64,000 bases of DNA from Simmondsia chinensis (GCA_018398585.1 JAGTTD010000012.1:18361036-18425035); one strand, 5' to 3'; numbered from the stretch's first letter, positions 10,227 through 21,199 are shown. Program-made: numbers and translations. The notes: generated from the letters alone by a model not told the origin.

Positions 10227-11763
10227 AGAAAAGAGTGGGAAGCGTGATGGGGCACCTCTTTATGGCCGCCACTGTAGAAGAAACCGAGGAGTGCATTCAT
10301 CCAGCTATTGCGCATCTGTTACGCAGCAACGAGGACGTGTTCAGGACACCAAGCGCGCTGCCTTCCGAGCGTGCGCATGACCATGGCATCTCAACGGTTT
10401 CCGGGGCCAGACCTGTCAATGCAAGGCCTTACTGTTACCTTCACCACCACGAAAATGAGATAGAAAAACAAGTGCATGAGATGCTAGCTTCCTCCATCAT
10501 CAGACCCAGCAGGAACCCCTTTGCATCCTCGATTTTACTTGTAAGGGAGAAGGATGGAACCTGCTGGTTTTGTGTTGACTACTGCCAGCTCAACAGCATC
10601 ACCATCAAAGACAAATTTCCAATGCCGGTGATTGATGACCTTCTAGACGAATTCAAGGGTGCCAACATCTTCTCCAAGATAGACTTGAGGGTAGCCTATC
10701 ATCAGATAAGGGTTAAGGAGGAGGACAGATATAAAATGGCCTTCAGGACACATCAAGGCCACTACGAGTTCAGGGTCATGCCTTTCGGTTTGACCAATGC
10801 ACCCGCAACTTTCCAAGCATTAATGAACGAGGTGTTCGCAGAGTTCTAGAGCAAGTTTGTGCTCGTTTTCTTCAATGACCTACTCATCTATAGCCTGAAC
10901 TTGATAGCGCACCTAGAGCACTTGGGCAGGGTGATGGAGACACTGCACGCGCATTGCTTGTATGCCAAACGCAGCAAATGTGCCTTTGGCAGAGACCGTG
11001 TGGAGTATCTTGGGCATGTGATCTCCCAAGAAGGCGTGGCAACAGATTCCGGGAAATTAGAGGCTATGAGAGACTGGCCAAGACTGAAGAATGTGAAAGG
11101 CCTTAGGGGGTTCCTTGGGCTCAGTGGTTATTACTCAAAATTTGTGAAGGGTTATGGGGCCGTTAGTAAACCTCTAACCAATCTCCTCAAGAAAGGGGAG
11201 TTCATGTGCACCGAAGAGGCCCAGCGCGCATTCAAAGTTCTGAAATAAGCCATGACCACAGCACCTGTGTTGGCCCTGCCAGATTTTAGCAAGCCCTTCA
11301 TATTGGAGATCGATGCCTACGGTGTGGGCATAGGGGCGACGCTAATGAAAGAAGGGAGGCCCTTGGCTTATTTGAGAAAGGCCTTAAGCCCAAGGCACTT
11401 GGGGCTTTCAATCTATGAAAAGGAGTTGATGGCTGTTCTTATGGCAGTTGAGAAACGAGACATTAATTATGGGACAATTCCTTCATCATTAAAGCAGATC
11501 ACATAAGCTTGCACCATCTCTTGGAGCAACGGGTGACCACACAGCTGCAGCAAAAGGGGCTGTCCAAACTCATGGGCTTGACGTACCAAATCTTGTACAA
11601 AAAGGGGGCTGAGAATAGGGCCGCAGACGCATTATCAAGGGGCGTTGAGGACACTGAGAGTGCGACCTGCGCGCTGATGACATCCGTGGTTCCATTATGG
11701 ATGCGTGAGGTGGCTGACTCCTACGAAGACGATGCACATGCATCAAAGTTGATTGGCTGGTAA
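10187..11763 (+). pseudogene. Gypsy reverse transcriptase and RNase H, with stops and a mutated catalytic box
   Basis: RT motifs appear in order: FCVDYCQLNSITIKDKFPMP, FSKIDLRVAYHQIRV, EFRVMPFGLTNAPATFQ. A UAG at 10847-10849 ends the first frame. The polymerase box then reads VFFNDLLIY, where the family has two consecutive Asp, so the first catalytic Asp is now Asn. The connection and RNase H domain follow ([25 protein letters not shown]) after a UAA at 11246. A frame change near 11460 leads to the last block (GLTYQILYKKGAENRAADAL). The enzyme cannot be functional. Confidence 0.85.
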
Positions 11764-12935
11764 TTGACCCAGAGAGCAACGATCATTACTCTTACAAGAG
11801 TGGGGTACTGCGTTATAAGGAGCGCATCTATGTGGGCAGTGCTACCTAGCTCAAGGACAAGGTTTTACAAGCACTGCATGACTCTCTAGTGGGAGGCCAC
11901 TCAGGTACCTTGGACACACTAATGCGCGTTAAGTGTCTCTTCTTTTGGCCCCAACTAAAGCATGCGGTGCAAGAGTGGGTGAGCAAATGTGACACATGCT
12001 AGCGAATCAAAGGGGAGAATGTTGCATACCCAGGGCTACTTCAGCCACTGCCCGTGCCTAAACAAGCATGGGAATGCATTAGTATGGACTTCATAGAGGG
12101 TACTACCCATGCTTAACCAAGCATGCGAATGCATTAGTATGGACTTCATAGAGGGACTACTGAGATCATTGGGAAAAGACACTATTTTCATGGTAGTGGA
12201 TCGCTTCACCAAATATGCACACTTCATGATGCCGACACACCCCTACAACGCTGCAAAGGTGGGGCAGGTCTACCTTGACACAGTTTGCCGGTTGCATAGA
12301 CTACCGAAGCACATTGTATCAGACCAAGATGTGATTTTTCAGAGAATGTTTTGGAAGGAACTGCTACGCCTTACGGGGTTTGAATTGAGCATGAGCAGCG
12401 CATATCATCTTGAGTCCGATGGACAAACTGAAATGGTCAACCAATGCCTAGAGTCATACTTGCACGAGATGGCACTTCATAGGCGCAAGTTGTGGGCACA
12501 ATGGCTACCAATGGCTAAATATTGGTACAACACCAATTATCACTCTTCGCCCAAGACCACGCCCTTCCATGCATTATATGGATATGAGCCTCGCACCTTA
12601 GCCTTGGATCTTCCATGTGAAACTAGGTCAGCCGCTATGGAGAACTTGGCCAATGAACGCCAAGTCATGGTGAATTTGCTAAAGGAAAATCTCAAGGAGG
12701 CCCAACACCGTTACAAGCAGCAAGCGGATGCACGTACGACTGAGAGGAGTTTTGAGGTGGGGGACTTCATCTACTTGAAGCTTCAACCATAGCGCAAAAC
12801 CTCTTTGGCAATGAGAAGAAACCTTAAGCTTGTAGCGCGCTACTATGGGCCTTACAAGGCGATAGCCAAGGTTGGGGAGGTTGCCTATAGACTAGAGCTA
12901 CTTGAAGGATGGCAAGTGCATCCCGTCTTTCATGA
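11764..12935 (+). pseudogene. Gypsy integrase
   Basis: The N-terminal zinc-binding region at about 11830-12010 (ALHDSLVGGHSGTLDT, then CDTC) is interrupted by stops. The catalytic core at 12109-12792 keeps all three acidic residues: the Asp in SMDFIEG, the Asp in VSDQDVIF, and the Glu in DGQTEMVN. A tandem duplication of about 56 bp at 12062-12155 repeats the segment aagcatg...gacttcatagaggg and duplicates the first catalytic strand. A UAG at 12790 precedes a short post-core region (YYGPYKAIAKVGEVAYRL). No chromodomain is left before the truncation. Confidence 0.85.
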
Positions 12936-12943
12936 CCCACAAG

Positions 12944-13188
12944 ATCTGTGTGTCAACACATAAAAATGGAAAATGCTTACTGTAGCTCTGTGTGTCAACA
13001 CACATATCCTGTGTGTCGACACACAGAGGACAGAACATGTTTCTGTTTTCTATGTGTACGTGACCCCCTTTTTGTGGTAAAAAATATTCCAAGTTCCTAT
13101 ATTCATGAGTTGGATAAGAATGTTTGGTCTATTGGAGCGCTTTTATGTTGAGTATTAAAACTCAATGTTTAAATGCAAGCAATCAAAG
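12944..13188 (-). repeat. 3' LTR of Copia E, proximal piece, with palindromic repeats
   Basis: Resumes the Copia E LTR at the string atctgtgtgtcaacaca, homologous to 19074 in the 5' LTR. It holds a perfect 18-bp palindrome CTGTGTGTCGACACACAG at 13009-13026 and two related copies at about 12945-12961 and 12988-13003. The matching 5' LTR block (19076-19160) has three decayed copies. Homology with the 5' LTR fades after about 13040, so the LTR/internal boundary is not fixed. Confidence 0.6.
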
Positions 13189-14670
13189 TCAAGTAGTCAA
13201 ATTGCACATGCCAATTCTGGTTCTAATATCACAAAAAATTTCTTCACCTAGAGGTTTGGTGAAAATGTCTGCTAATTGATCATTAGTGGGAACAAATTTC
13301 ACAATGACATCTCCTTTAAGTACATCATCACGAATGAAATGATGTCTAATCTCAATGTGCTTTGTTCTTGAATGTTGAGCTGGGTTTTTAGTTAAGCATA
13401 TAACACTAGTGTTGTCACACATTATGGAAGCATGGTCAATATGAATACCATAGTCATTTAATTGATGCATTAACCACAACATTTGAGCACGACAACTTCC
13501 ACATGTAACATATTCGGCCTTAGCGGTTGATAAAGCAATGGAGTTTTGTTTTTGGCTAAACCATGACACCAAAGTGTGACCAAGAAATTGACAAGTACCA
13601 CTAGTCGATTTTCGATCCACTTTGTATCCGGCAAAATCTGCATCACTATATCCAACTAAATAAAAAAAATCACATTTAGGGTAAAATATGCCTAAGGTAG
13701 GAGTACCAACTAGGTATCAAAAAATTCTTTTCACGGAACACAAATGAGATTCCTTAGGACATGCTTAAAATCGAGCACATAAACATACACTGAACAATAT
13801 ATCAAGCCTACTAGCGGTAAGGTCAAGAAGGGATCTGATCGTACCTCAATATAGCTTTTGATCCACCTTTTTACCCTTTTCATCCATATCTAACTTAAGA
13901 GTTGAGCTCATTGGTGTTGCGATTACCTTGGAATTTTTCATGCCAAATTTCTTAAGCATTTCCTTGATGTACTTGGCTTGGTGATGAAAATTCCTTTCTT
14001 GCCTTGCTTGATTTGTAATCCAAGGAAGTAGTTGAGTTCTCTCATCATACTCATTTCGAATTCCCTACTCATAAGATTTGCAAATTCTTCACTAAAAGAT
14101 GGATTGGTAGCACCAAACACTATATTATCAACATAAATTTGCACGATAAGAGTATCATGTCTAGAGTGTTTGATAAAGAGTGTGGTGTCAACCTTTCCTT
14201 TTGAAAATTCATTTTGCATTAAAAAGGAACTCAATCCCTCATACAAAGCTCTAGGAGCTTGTTTTAGTCCATAAAGAGCCTTTTTGAGTTTGAAAACATG
14301 GTTGAAAAATTTGTCATCCTCAAATCTATGTGGTTGTTCAACATAAACCTCTTCTTCAATAAGACCATTTAAAAATGCACATTTTACATCCATTTGAAAG
14401 TTTGAAATCTTTAAATGAAACAAATGCACATAAGAGTCTAATAGTTTCTAATCTAGCAACGGGAGCAAAGGTTTCCTCATAGTCTATACCTTCCTCTTGG
14501 TTATAGCCCTTAACTACAAACCTTGCCTTGTTTCTTACCATGTTACCTTCCTCATCCTTCTTGTTGTGGTAGACCCACTTGGTACCAATGACTTGATGAT
14601 TTTGAGGTCTATCCACAAGTTCCCACACATCACTTCTCTTGAATTGATTTAGCTCGTCCTCCATTACCAT
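13189..14670 (-). pseudogene. Copia E reverse transcriptase and RNase H
   Basis: On the minus strand the RT starts near 14670 ([53 protein letters not shown]). After a frameshift near 14400 it continues [35 protein letters not shown], then IYVDNIVFG. The family has YVDD here, so the second catalytic Asp has become Asn. After further breaks the RNase H frame (13620-13189) reads DRKSTSGTCQFLGHTLVSW, SIALSTAKAEYVTCGSC and ends ADIFTKPL...CNLTT. It is inactive. Confidence 0.85.
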
Positions 14671-14771
14671 TATCCAATTTGTATCATTAAGAGCTTCTTT
14701 TATGTTATTGAGTTCTTTAAGAAAGATGAATGCGGCTAAATAACAATATTTGGTTAATGCATGCCTTGTTT

Positions 14772-15805
14772 TTACACCTTAAGAGGGATCACCAATGATT
14801 TGACTTGTTGAGTGATCCTTAAGTATGGCCAATCTCGTGGTAAGTCTTCCTCTTTAGATTCTACATTTTGCTTATCTCTTTTTGGTTCATCCATTTGAGC
14901 TTTAAATTTATCTTTTTCTTTCTCCTTGGATGAGGGTGTGATGTTTATTGGTTTGATTATTATATCATCATCATCATAAGGAGTTCTAGAGGACAAGACA
15001 TTAGTTTCATCAAAAAGCACATGTATAGACTCTTCTACAATCTTTGTCTTTTTATTATAGACTCTATATACTTTGCTTGTTAGGGAGTATCCAATGAAAG
15101 TACCTTCATCAACTTGTGAAACAAATTTGCCAAGATTTGTTTTGCCATTATTGTGAATGAAGCATTTGCACCCAAAAGATTTAAAATATGCAATGTTTAG
15201 TTTTCTACCTTTATAAAGTTCATATGGTGTTTTCTTTAAAATTGACCTTAGTAAAGCTCGATTTAAGATGTAGCAAGCGGTGTTAACGGCTTCAAGCCAA
15301 AATGATTTAGGCAAGTTATTTTTACAAATCATGGTCCTTGCCATTTCTTCTAGTGTTCTATTTTTTTCTTTCACCCACTCCATTTTGTTGAGGAGTTCTA
15401 GGTGTCGAAAAAGTGTGGTCAATTCCAAAGTAAGCACAATAGTTTTTAAAATCTTCATTTTCAAATACGCTTCCATGATCACTTCTAACCGAGATAATTT
15501 TCAAATCATTTTTATTTTTGCACCTTTTAGCAAAACTTTTCAAATTTACCAAATGTTTTACTCTTATGAGAAAGGAATAGAACCCAAGTAAAACAGGATC
15601 ATCAACAATTACAAGTCCATATCGATTTACACTAAGGCTCAAATGATGCGTAAGACCAAACAAGGCTATATGTAAGAGTTCAAGATGCCTTGATATTGAA
15701 ACTACATTCTTGGGTTTGAATGAAGATCTAGTTTGTTTGCCATATTGATATGCATCACAAATATGATCTTTTTCACGTTTTAGCTTTTGTAATCCTCTCA
15801 CAAGA

Positions 15806-15838
<33 letters not shown>

Positions 15839-15969
15839 AAAGTTTTGAAATCAAATCTATACTAGCATGTCCAAGTCTTGTATGCGAAATCCAAGGATCT
15901 TTTTCATCCAAGATACTAAAAAATTTTAATGAATCTACACAATCAAGGTCAGTATCATATATATATTTT
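14772..15969 (-). pseudogene. Copia E integrase and GAG-pre-integrase
   Basis: The GAG-pre-integrase motif WISHTRLGHASIDLISKLS lies near 15840-15900. It is followed by a poly(A) run (30 T on the plus strand, 15808-15837) that encodes a Lys string, then ICDAYQYGKQTRSSFKPK. The integrase core keeps RSDHGSVFEN and TPQQNGVGER, but a frameshift separates these from KNRTLEEMARTMICKNNLPK. The C-terminal region continues through FKSFGCKCFIHNN to an acidic linker near 14772. A 5S-headed SINE lies just upstream of the pre-integrase motif. Confidence 0.8.
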
Positions 15970-16221
15970 ACCAAAGAGGGCACCAACACGCCATCACCAG
16001 ATCCCATTAGAACTCCGAAATTAAGCGTGCTTGGGCGAGAGTAGTACCAGGATGGATGACCTCCTGGGAAGTCCTCACCCTCAGGTTGGGGGTACTGGGA
16101 AACAGCCTCTCTTGAGGTTGACACCCTGAAGGAGGAAGGCTGCGTACATCCTCCCCCCCCCCCCCCCCCGACCCTGCGTAAGCGGGAGCCTTTGAGGCAC
16201 TGGGTATGTTCCTTTTTTTTT
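15970..16221 (+). mobile_element. 5S-rRNA-headed SINE, full-length copy in Copia E
   Basis: A 252-bp element bounded by a perfect 16-bp target duplication, atcatatatatatttt, at 15954-15969 and 16222-16237. The first about 105 nt follow plant 5S rRNA: caccagatcccattagaact, aaattaagcgtgcttgggcg (box A), gcgagagtagtacc, ggatggatgacctcctggga (box C, one change). The rest is an Au-like SINE body: ctgggaaacagcctctc, ggaaggctgcgtacatc, a run of 17 C, gaccctgcgtaagcgggagc, ggcactgggt, ending in a T run. The head supplies an internal Pol III promoter. Confidence 0.9.
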
Positions 16222-16237
16222 ATCATATATATATTTT

Positions 16238-16660
16238 CATATCACAGACCAACAAGCAAAATTTCATTTGTTTTAGCATGTTTAACTATGCGTCTAAATG
16301 ATTCAAAGTTAACGCAATAGCCTTTATCACATAATTGACTAATTCTTAGAAGATTATGCTTAAGACCTTCAACAAGTAAGACATCCTCAATCCAAGGAGA
16401 AGAGTTAGAAGTAATATTACGAATCCAATTATTTTTCCTTTCTTATTGTGGCCAAAAATGACATTTCCTTTTCTTGGCATTAGTGGATTTATTTCTAGTC
16501 ATATGTCTTGAGCAACCACTATCCAAGTACCACTTTTGGTTTTTGCATTGGATTTTCATACACACCTACCAAAATTCAAACACTTTTAGGTACTCAAATT
16601 TTCTTGGGTCCTTTGTTGTTAGCCTTTACATCAAGTGGTTGAGATCCTTTTGGGACCTAA
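16238..16660 (-). pseudogene. Copia E protease region
   Basis: Around 16545-16500 the minus strand reads W-Y-L-D-S-G-C-S-R-H-M-T, the standard Copia protease active site with an intact DSG. The surrounding frame is short and interrupted, and the stretch between this site and the pre-integrase motif is split by the SINE. A functional product is not possible. Confidence 0.7.
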
Positions 16661-16676
16661 ACCATCTTTATCTTTC

Positions 16677-18250
16677 TCAAATTTCTTTTGAAAGAACATT
16701 GGTAAACGATGTGTCATGGTCACCACAATAGTTGCACCTTATAGAGTTCATTGAAGATAACGAGGCTTTAACAAAAAGAACATTCAAGCTGTCCTTTTGA
16801 ACATTTCCATTATAACCAATTTCTTCTTTGTTATAGACTAGTTTTTGAGATGAAAGAATTTTGTCAAGTGTTTCTTGCCCTTTGAAAAATTTGCTTGAGA
16901 TTTTTGAAAGTTCTTCCATTCTTTCTTTTAAAGACTCATTTTCCTTCAAAAGTGATTCGTCTTCTTTGGATTTTCCTTTAAAATATGAAGTGGTTCTTCC
17001 AAGGATTGCTTTTCATTAGTTAGTTTAATGATTTCATTATTTAAAGACTTGTTCTTTTCCTTAGTTATTCATTTTCAAGTTCAAGCAATAAATGTTGTTT
17101 TGAGTCTTTTTTTAAACCCGTCTTTTCAAAATCTTTTATGAAAGTGTTATGTCGTGTTTTCAATTATTTTATATATCTCATGCAGATCATGAAAACCAAC
17201 AACAAGCTCATTATAAGATAGATCGGTTACCTCATCTTCTTCAATACTATCATGGTCAATGGCCATGAGACAAAAGTTAGCTACTTCCTCTTCACTTTCT
17301 TCATCGAAATCATCGTCGCTATCTCTCAAAGCCGCAAATGCTTTCTTCTATTCTTCCTTTTTGTCCTTCTTTTTGAATTTGTTGAAGAATTTCTTATTTT
17401 TTGGCTTGGGACAATCTCTCTTAAGATGTCCGATTTCTCCACACTCATAGCAAGTTAGTTCATCTTTGGGGGAAAATGTACCCTTTTTAAAATTTTTCTT
17501 AAACCTTTTCTTTTCAAGACGTTTGTAAAACTTTTTTTCTAACACAACTTCATCATCACTTTTGTCACTTTCATCACTTAGAGATGATTTAAATGCTATG
17601 TCTTTATTTATTTTTCTTTTGTCTTTCTTCTTCTTTAAATTCTTCCATATCAATCTCATGGCTCATGAGATTTCCAATTAGTTGATCAAGTTTATAAGTG
17701 GAGAGGTTATGAGCTTCTCGAATAGCAGTAATCTTACCTTGCCATAAAATAAGAAGACATCTAAGGATTTTACTAACTTGCTCCTCATTTGAATACATTT
17801 TTCCAAGAGCTTGGAGTTAGTTAGTAATATCGAAAAATCTAGTGTACATCTCTTTTATTGATTCCTCTGGTTTTCTTTTAAAAAGTTTGTAAGATCTTAC
17901 CAACATCTTTATTTTTAAAGGCTTTACTTAGTCCGTACCTTCAAAGATGACCTCTAACTTGTCCCAAATATCTTTTGGCAATTGACAACCTGACACATGA
18001 TTAAAGACGCTTGGGGCAATAGCATGCAATAGTTGATAATGAGCTTTTGCATTTTTTTGCAAGTTTTTCTTTATCATCTTGCATAAGCTCATTTTCCACT
18101 TTTTCAATAGTTTTCTCACCTTCTTTCTTTGAAGGTACATAATCACCATTTTTCGTTATAAGCCATAAATTAAAATCGATGGATGTAATGTAAAGTCTCA
18201 TTCTAAGCTTCCACTAGGGAAACTTTTACTCATCAAAAAGAGGAGGCTTC
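16677..18250 (-). pseudogene. Copia E gag with zinc knuckle and coiled-coil tail
   Basis: Minus-strand fragments in order: the N-terminal start MRLYITSIDFNLWL near 18200, then LHAIAPSVFNHVSGC and IWDKLEVIFEG (UBN2-type gag core) to 17928. Further fragments cover 17798-17604. A basic segment leads to a good CCHC knuckle (CYECGEIGHLKRDC) near 17425-17470. An acidic patch (17329-17147) is followed by a Lys/Glu-rich helix and a degenerate second finger CNYCGDHDTSF near 16720. At least four frame breaks are visible. The long tail after the knuckle is why I compare it with SIRE-type elements. Confidence 0.75.
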
Positions 18251-18340
18251 TTTGTCGATTGACCCTTCGCCAAGATAGCAGTGAAGGTTGATATAAGATC
18301 ACTCTAAGGTCGTTAGACCCAAAAAAACATAAGAGGACTA

Positions 18341-18352
18341 GCTCTGATACCA
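18341..18352 (-). other. Primer binding site of Copia E
   Basis: The minus strand reads TGGTATCAGAGC, a perfect initiator-Met tRNA primer site, 2 bp inside the LTR end at 18355. Confidence 0.9.
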
Positions 18353-18354
18353 AT

Positions 18355-19803
18355 TGAAGGCCCAAAAAGCAACCTAAGAGGGAGTTGAATTATGTTCTTT
18401 AGTAATAAATAAAAATTTAAATTTTATGAACCAAAACTTACATTAAAATTTAATCAATAAATATGAAATGAAAAAGAAAAGGCAAGAATAAAAGCGATGT
18501 ACAAAAATTTTTATAGTGATTCACTTTCAACCGGAAGCTAGTCTACTTCTCATGTGACTACTTTTCGTCACTTAAGCGCTTAACTAAGCTTGGTGGTCCT
18601 TTTTAAAAACAGGCTTGGGATCCAACCTGTACAACCGGTCTTTTTGTACGTAGGCTCAAGACCAACCTTTTACAACTGATCCTTTTGTAACCGTAGGCTT
18701 AGGCTCAAGATCCAACCATTATAATGAAATAAATTGGAATAAAGTAATGGAAGAATTAAAGCACGCAAATTCTTTACTTTCTCAAGAGTGAATTGACACT
18801 TGATCAAGCTTAACCAAAGCTAAGAATATGCCAATTAAGCTCAATGATCAAAAATAAAGAAAACTAGATGCTCAAAAAAAAAAAAAAAAGAAAAAAAGAA
18901 CCTTAAAGCAAAACTTGAAATCAAACAGTTAAAGCGTAAGAATGTAAGAACCTTTTTAACAAATAATACTTAAAAAGTATTGGATGATTTGAACCAAAGC
19001 ATTCAAGCTCTATTTGTAGGTAAATAATTAGGAAAGAAATCAAGTCAAAAGTAGCCGTTTTGAACTTTTTCTTATCTGTGTGTTGACACATAGCAACTCC
19101 CGGTGGCTACTATAAGCCTGTGTGTCGAAATATACCTTCTGTGTGTCAACACTCAGCATGTCTGGGTGGATTTACATGTTTTTGATCAATTAGCTTTAAG
19201 GATGGGATGATTTACCATAAATTGATTGATTAATTAATGATTAAATCATTTCCATATTAGCTAAAATTTTGAATTAATTTCCTAGTTTGCCTTGATCATG
19301 AATGATTGATTAAATCAAGCTAAATTATTCCCATTTAAATTTTATCTTATTTGATTTGATCATGCTTTTTTTAAAATACCAATCTTGAGAGAATATTTTA
19401 ATTGATAAATTAGATTGGCTTAAATTTTGACTTGAATACTTTTCAAATAAAATTTGGAAACCAAATTTCAAAAACATTTAGTTAAAGCATCACATATCAA
19501 CATTGAGACTTGAACTCAATTGATATATCACGATCCTAAGTCCTAGACAATAAAAATAAACGACTTTAAGGCGCTTGGACTCGAATTATGTTCTTTTCAA
19601 TTTGAATGAATATTCTCTTCAACTTTGATCTCTTTTCCTCTTGATTCATCATCTTAGAAAGCTTTGCATCAATATAATTAACCTTAATTTTTCTAACTTT
19701 TTTATGAGTCACTTAGAAATAATATTTGAACAATTTAAACACTATAATTCACTAAATAGTTGTTATCATCAAAATTATAATATAAATGGCTTTAGCGCCA
19801 ACA
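18355..19803 (-). repeat. 5' LTR of Copia E (about 1.45 kb)
   Basis: The plus strand begins TGAAGGCCC next to the primer site. The outer end is placed at 19803 (gcgccaaca) because LTR F sequence resumes at 19804 (ctttgtcatggacatct) and because the minus strand there starts TGTTGGCG. It contains three copies of a ctgtgtgt.gacac.cag palindrome-like motif at 19076-19160 and poly(A) runs near 18877. The low-side end agrees with the 7786 remnant. Confidence 0.7.
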
Positions 19804-20941
19804 CTTTGTCATGGACATCTAGTGGAAGGGTTGTTGTCATCAATACAGTCTATTTGAAAAATATCGAATAAATGGTTTAAGTCTAGAGTGCAGTGAGATT
19901 TATTTAGATAAATTAAGTCCTATTAAATGGTAATTAAATTTTATCATGATATGATAATTAATTTAACACATTTAGAGTTAGATTTAAATTGTCTCTGAGG
20001 TCCCTGGGCAAGCATATGTATTTATTGCCATCGAAAAAATATTAAAGAATTCATGAGTTTAGAAATTTTAATTTTGCCAAACATTATTTATGAGATGAAT
20101 AAAAGTTGAAAAATTATAAAATAAAATAATTTTTTAAATTAAAAATTCATCATGAATTTTTACATGTGGGAAACAAAGCAAAACAAAAAAAAAAAAAATC
20201 AAAAATCGCATTTACACAGGCTTAATCTGCGGTGCGCATAGGCAGCCAATCAGCGCGCTCCATGTGTCCCACGCAGGACTGCCTAAGGTCATGATCCACG
20301 CCTTCGGGTGCGATCCAATCCCGTTCTGCCATGTGGCACGCAACGATAAGCTAGACGAAAGTTGCATTTTTAGTCAAATTTTAATTAAAATGATGTGTTT
20401 ACCTTGAACCCTATGAATCCCACATCGAAATATCAGCTATTTTTTCCTCCGATATACTACTATAAAGAGAGGTACCTATTCCAAAGATTTGGCATTCAAT
20501 TTAGAATAATAAATTAAAGGTTTCTGAAAGTATTAACTTTCGGATACCTAGTGGGAGAGAAAATTTTCTTTAGAAATTTTTTCTTCCCTTAAGTTTAAAA
20601 GTTTTTCGGAGCCCATTCTCCGACGTTTCAAGGTCATTGCATAGAAGGAAGCTAGGTCTCGTTTTTTCTCAGCTTCCTCGGAGTATTTTATTATTTGTTT
20701 TGGTATTCTTTTTAGAGCAATTCCAGGTATTCTTCTATTCTTCTCTTTTAGTTTTTACTTTTCTGTTTAAGTTCATATTATTGTTATGAACATATTAGAG
20801 TAGATTTAAATTAAGAATTTAAATCTATAGATTTAAAATTAGGAATTTTAAATCAACACTAGGTTTAAAATTAAGAATTTTAAACCCTTCCGCTATGTTA
20901 ATTTATTAACTTAGGGAATTTTTTTGAAATTAATCCCATCA
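19804..20941 (+). repeat. LTR F, right part
   Basis: Starts with 259 bp that repeat the last part of the left piece (7524-7785), then continues to the LTR end (ttgaaattaatcccatca, 20941), next to a primer site. On the plus strand it has a TATA-like actataaagagag near 20459, the block ctgaaagtattaactttcgg seen in LTRs B and D, and G-box-like tgccatgtggca near 20322. Confidence 0.75.
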
Positions 20942-20943
20942 CT

Positions 20944-20955
20944 TGGTATCACAGC
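20944..20955 (+). other. Primer binding site after LTR F
   Basis: TGGTATCACAGC, one mismatch to the initiator-Met primer site, 2 bp after the LTR end. It shows that LTR F was a 5' LTR of a plus-strand element whose body should follow but is not recognisable. Confidence 0.75.
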
Positions 20956-21199
20956 AAAGGGGGGGGTATAGAAATAGCCCTATTCCCAAGAACTCTCACA
21001 CGTGAGGTGTCACGAAGCGTGACTCTCCGCCTGGGGTTATAGGTAGTGAGAAGAGTCTCCTACGCGGAGTGCTTTGATAGGTGCACTTTGTTGTGACCAC
21101 AGGTTGAGAACTGTGAACCCAACAATTGGCATTAGAGCTAGGTTAATTAATAGCTGGGTTAGTTAATCCCAATAGTTGGGACGATGCTGTTGTGGAAAA
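20956..21199 (+). other. Second LTR-end/primer-site junction and unassigned leader
   Basis: A GC-richer stretch with self-complementary strings (gtgtcacgaagcgtgactc) ends in aacccaaca (to 21124). It is followed 2 bp later by TGGCATTAGAGC (21127-21138), another decayed primer site. This looks like the tail of a further, unrelated Copia-type LTR. No gene is visible. Confidence 0.45.

Larger units (their letters stand above)
7996..12940 (+). mobile_element. Ty3/Gypsy retrotransposon (chromovirus-like), 3'-truncated, nested in Copia E
   Basis: Plus-strand order is 5' LTR (7996-8479), primer site, gag, protease, reverse transcriptase, RNase H, integrase. This order (RT before integrase) defines Gypsy. 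The zinc-knuckle form CYKC...HVC is typical of plant chromoviruses. The element stops after the post-integrase segment YYGPYKAIAKVGEVAYRLEL...VHPVFHD near 12935. The C-terminal end, any chromodomain, the 3' LTR and about 511 bp of the host Copia LTR are missing. At least five stops or frameshifts interrupt the coding region. Confidence 0.85.
7786..19803 (-). mobile_element. Ty1/Copia retrotransposon E, broken by a nested Gypsy element and a SINE
   Basis: On the minus strand: 5' LTR 19803-18355, perfect primer site, gag with a zinc knuckle, a long coiled-coil region, protease, integrase, reverse transcriptase, RNase H, and a 3' LTR remnant at 13188-12944 plus 7995-7786. The long gag with a second degenerate zinc finger and the RNase H motifs (DRKSTSGTCQFLGH, QNSIALSTAKAEY) resemble the SIRE/Maximus lineage; this is from recall of the family, not an alignment. 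Multiple frameshifts, a mutated polymerase motif, an internal poly(A) run and two insertions make it dead. The left and right flanks do not show a 5-bp duplication. Confidence 0.8.

Noticed and set aside
9009..12792. An integrated plant pararetrovirus (polyprotein with zinc finger, protease and RT)
   Set aside because: An integrase follows the RNase H, and there is a 5' LTR with primer site, so it is a Gypsy retrotransposon; no movement protein was seen.
12944..13030. A CRISPR-like array of repeated palindromes
   Set aside because: Only three copies, irregular spacing, no unique spacers of constant length, and the sequence is part of an LTR in a plant genome.
15798..16226. A 142-codon minus-strand protein with a Gly run
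   Set aside because: It is read through the antisense of the SINE (the Gly run is the C tract) into Copia E; an artefact of the insertion.
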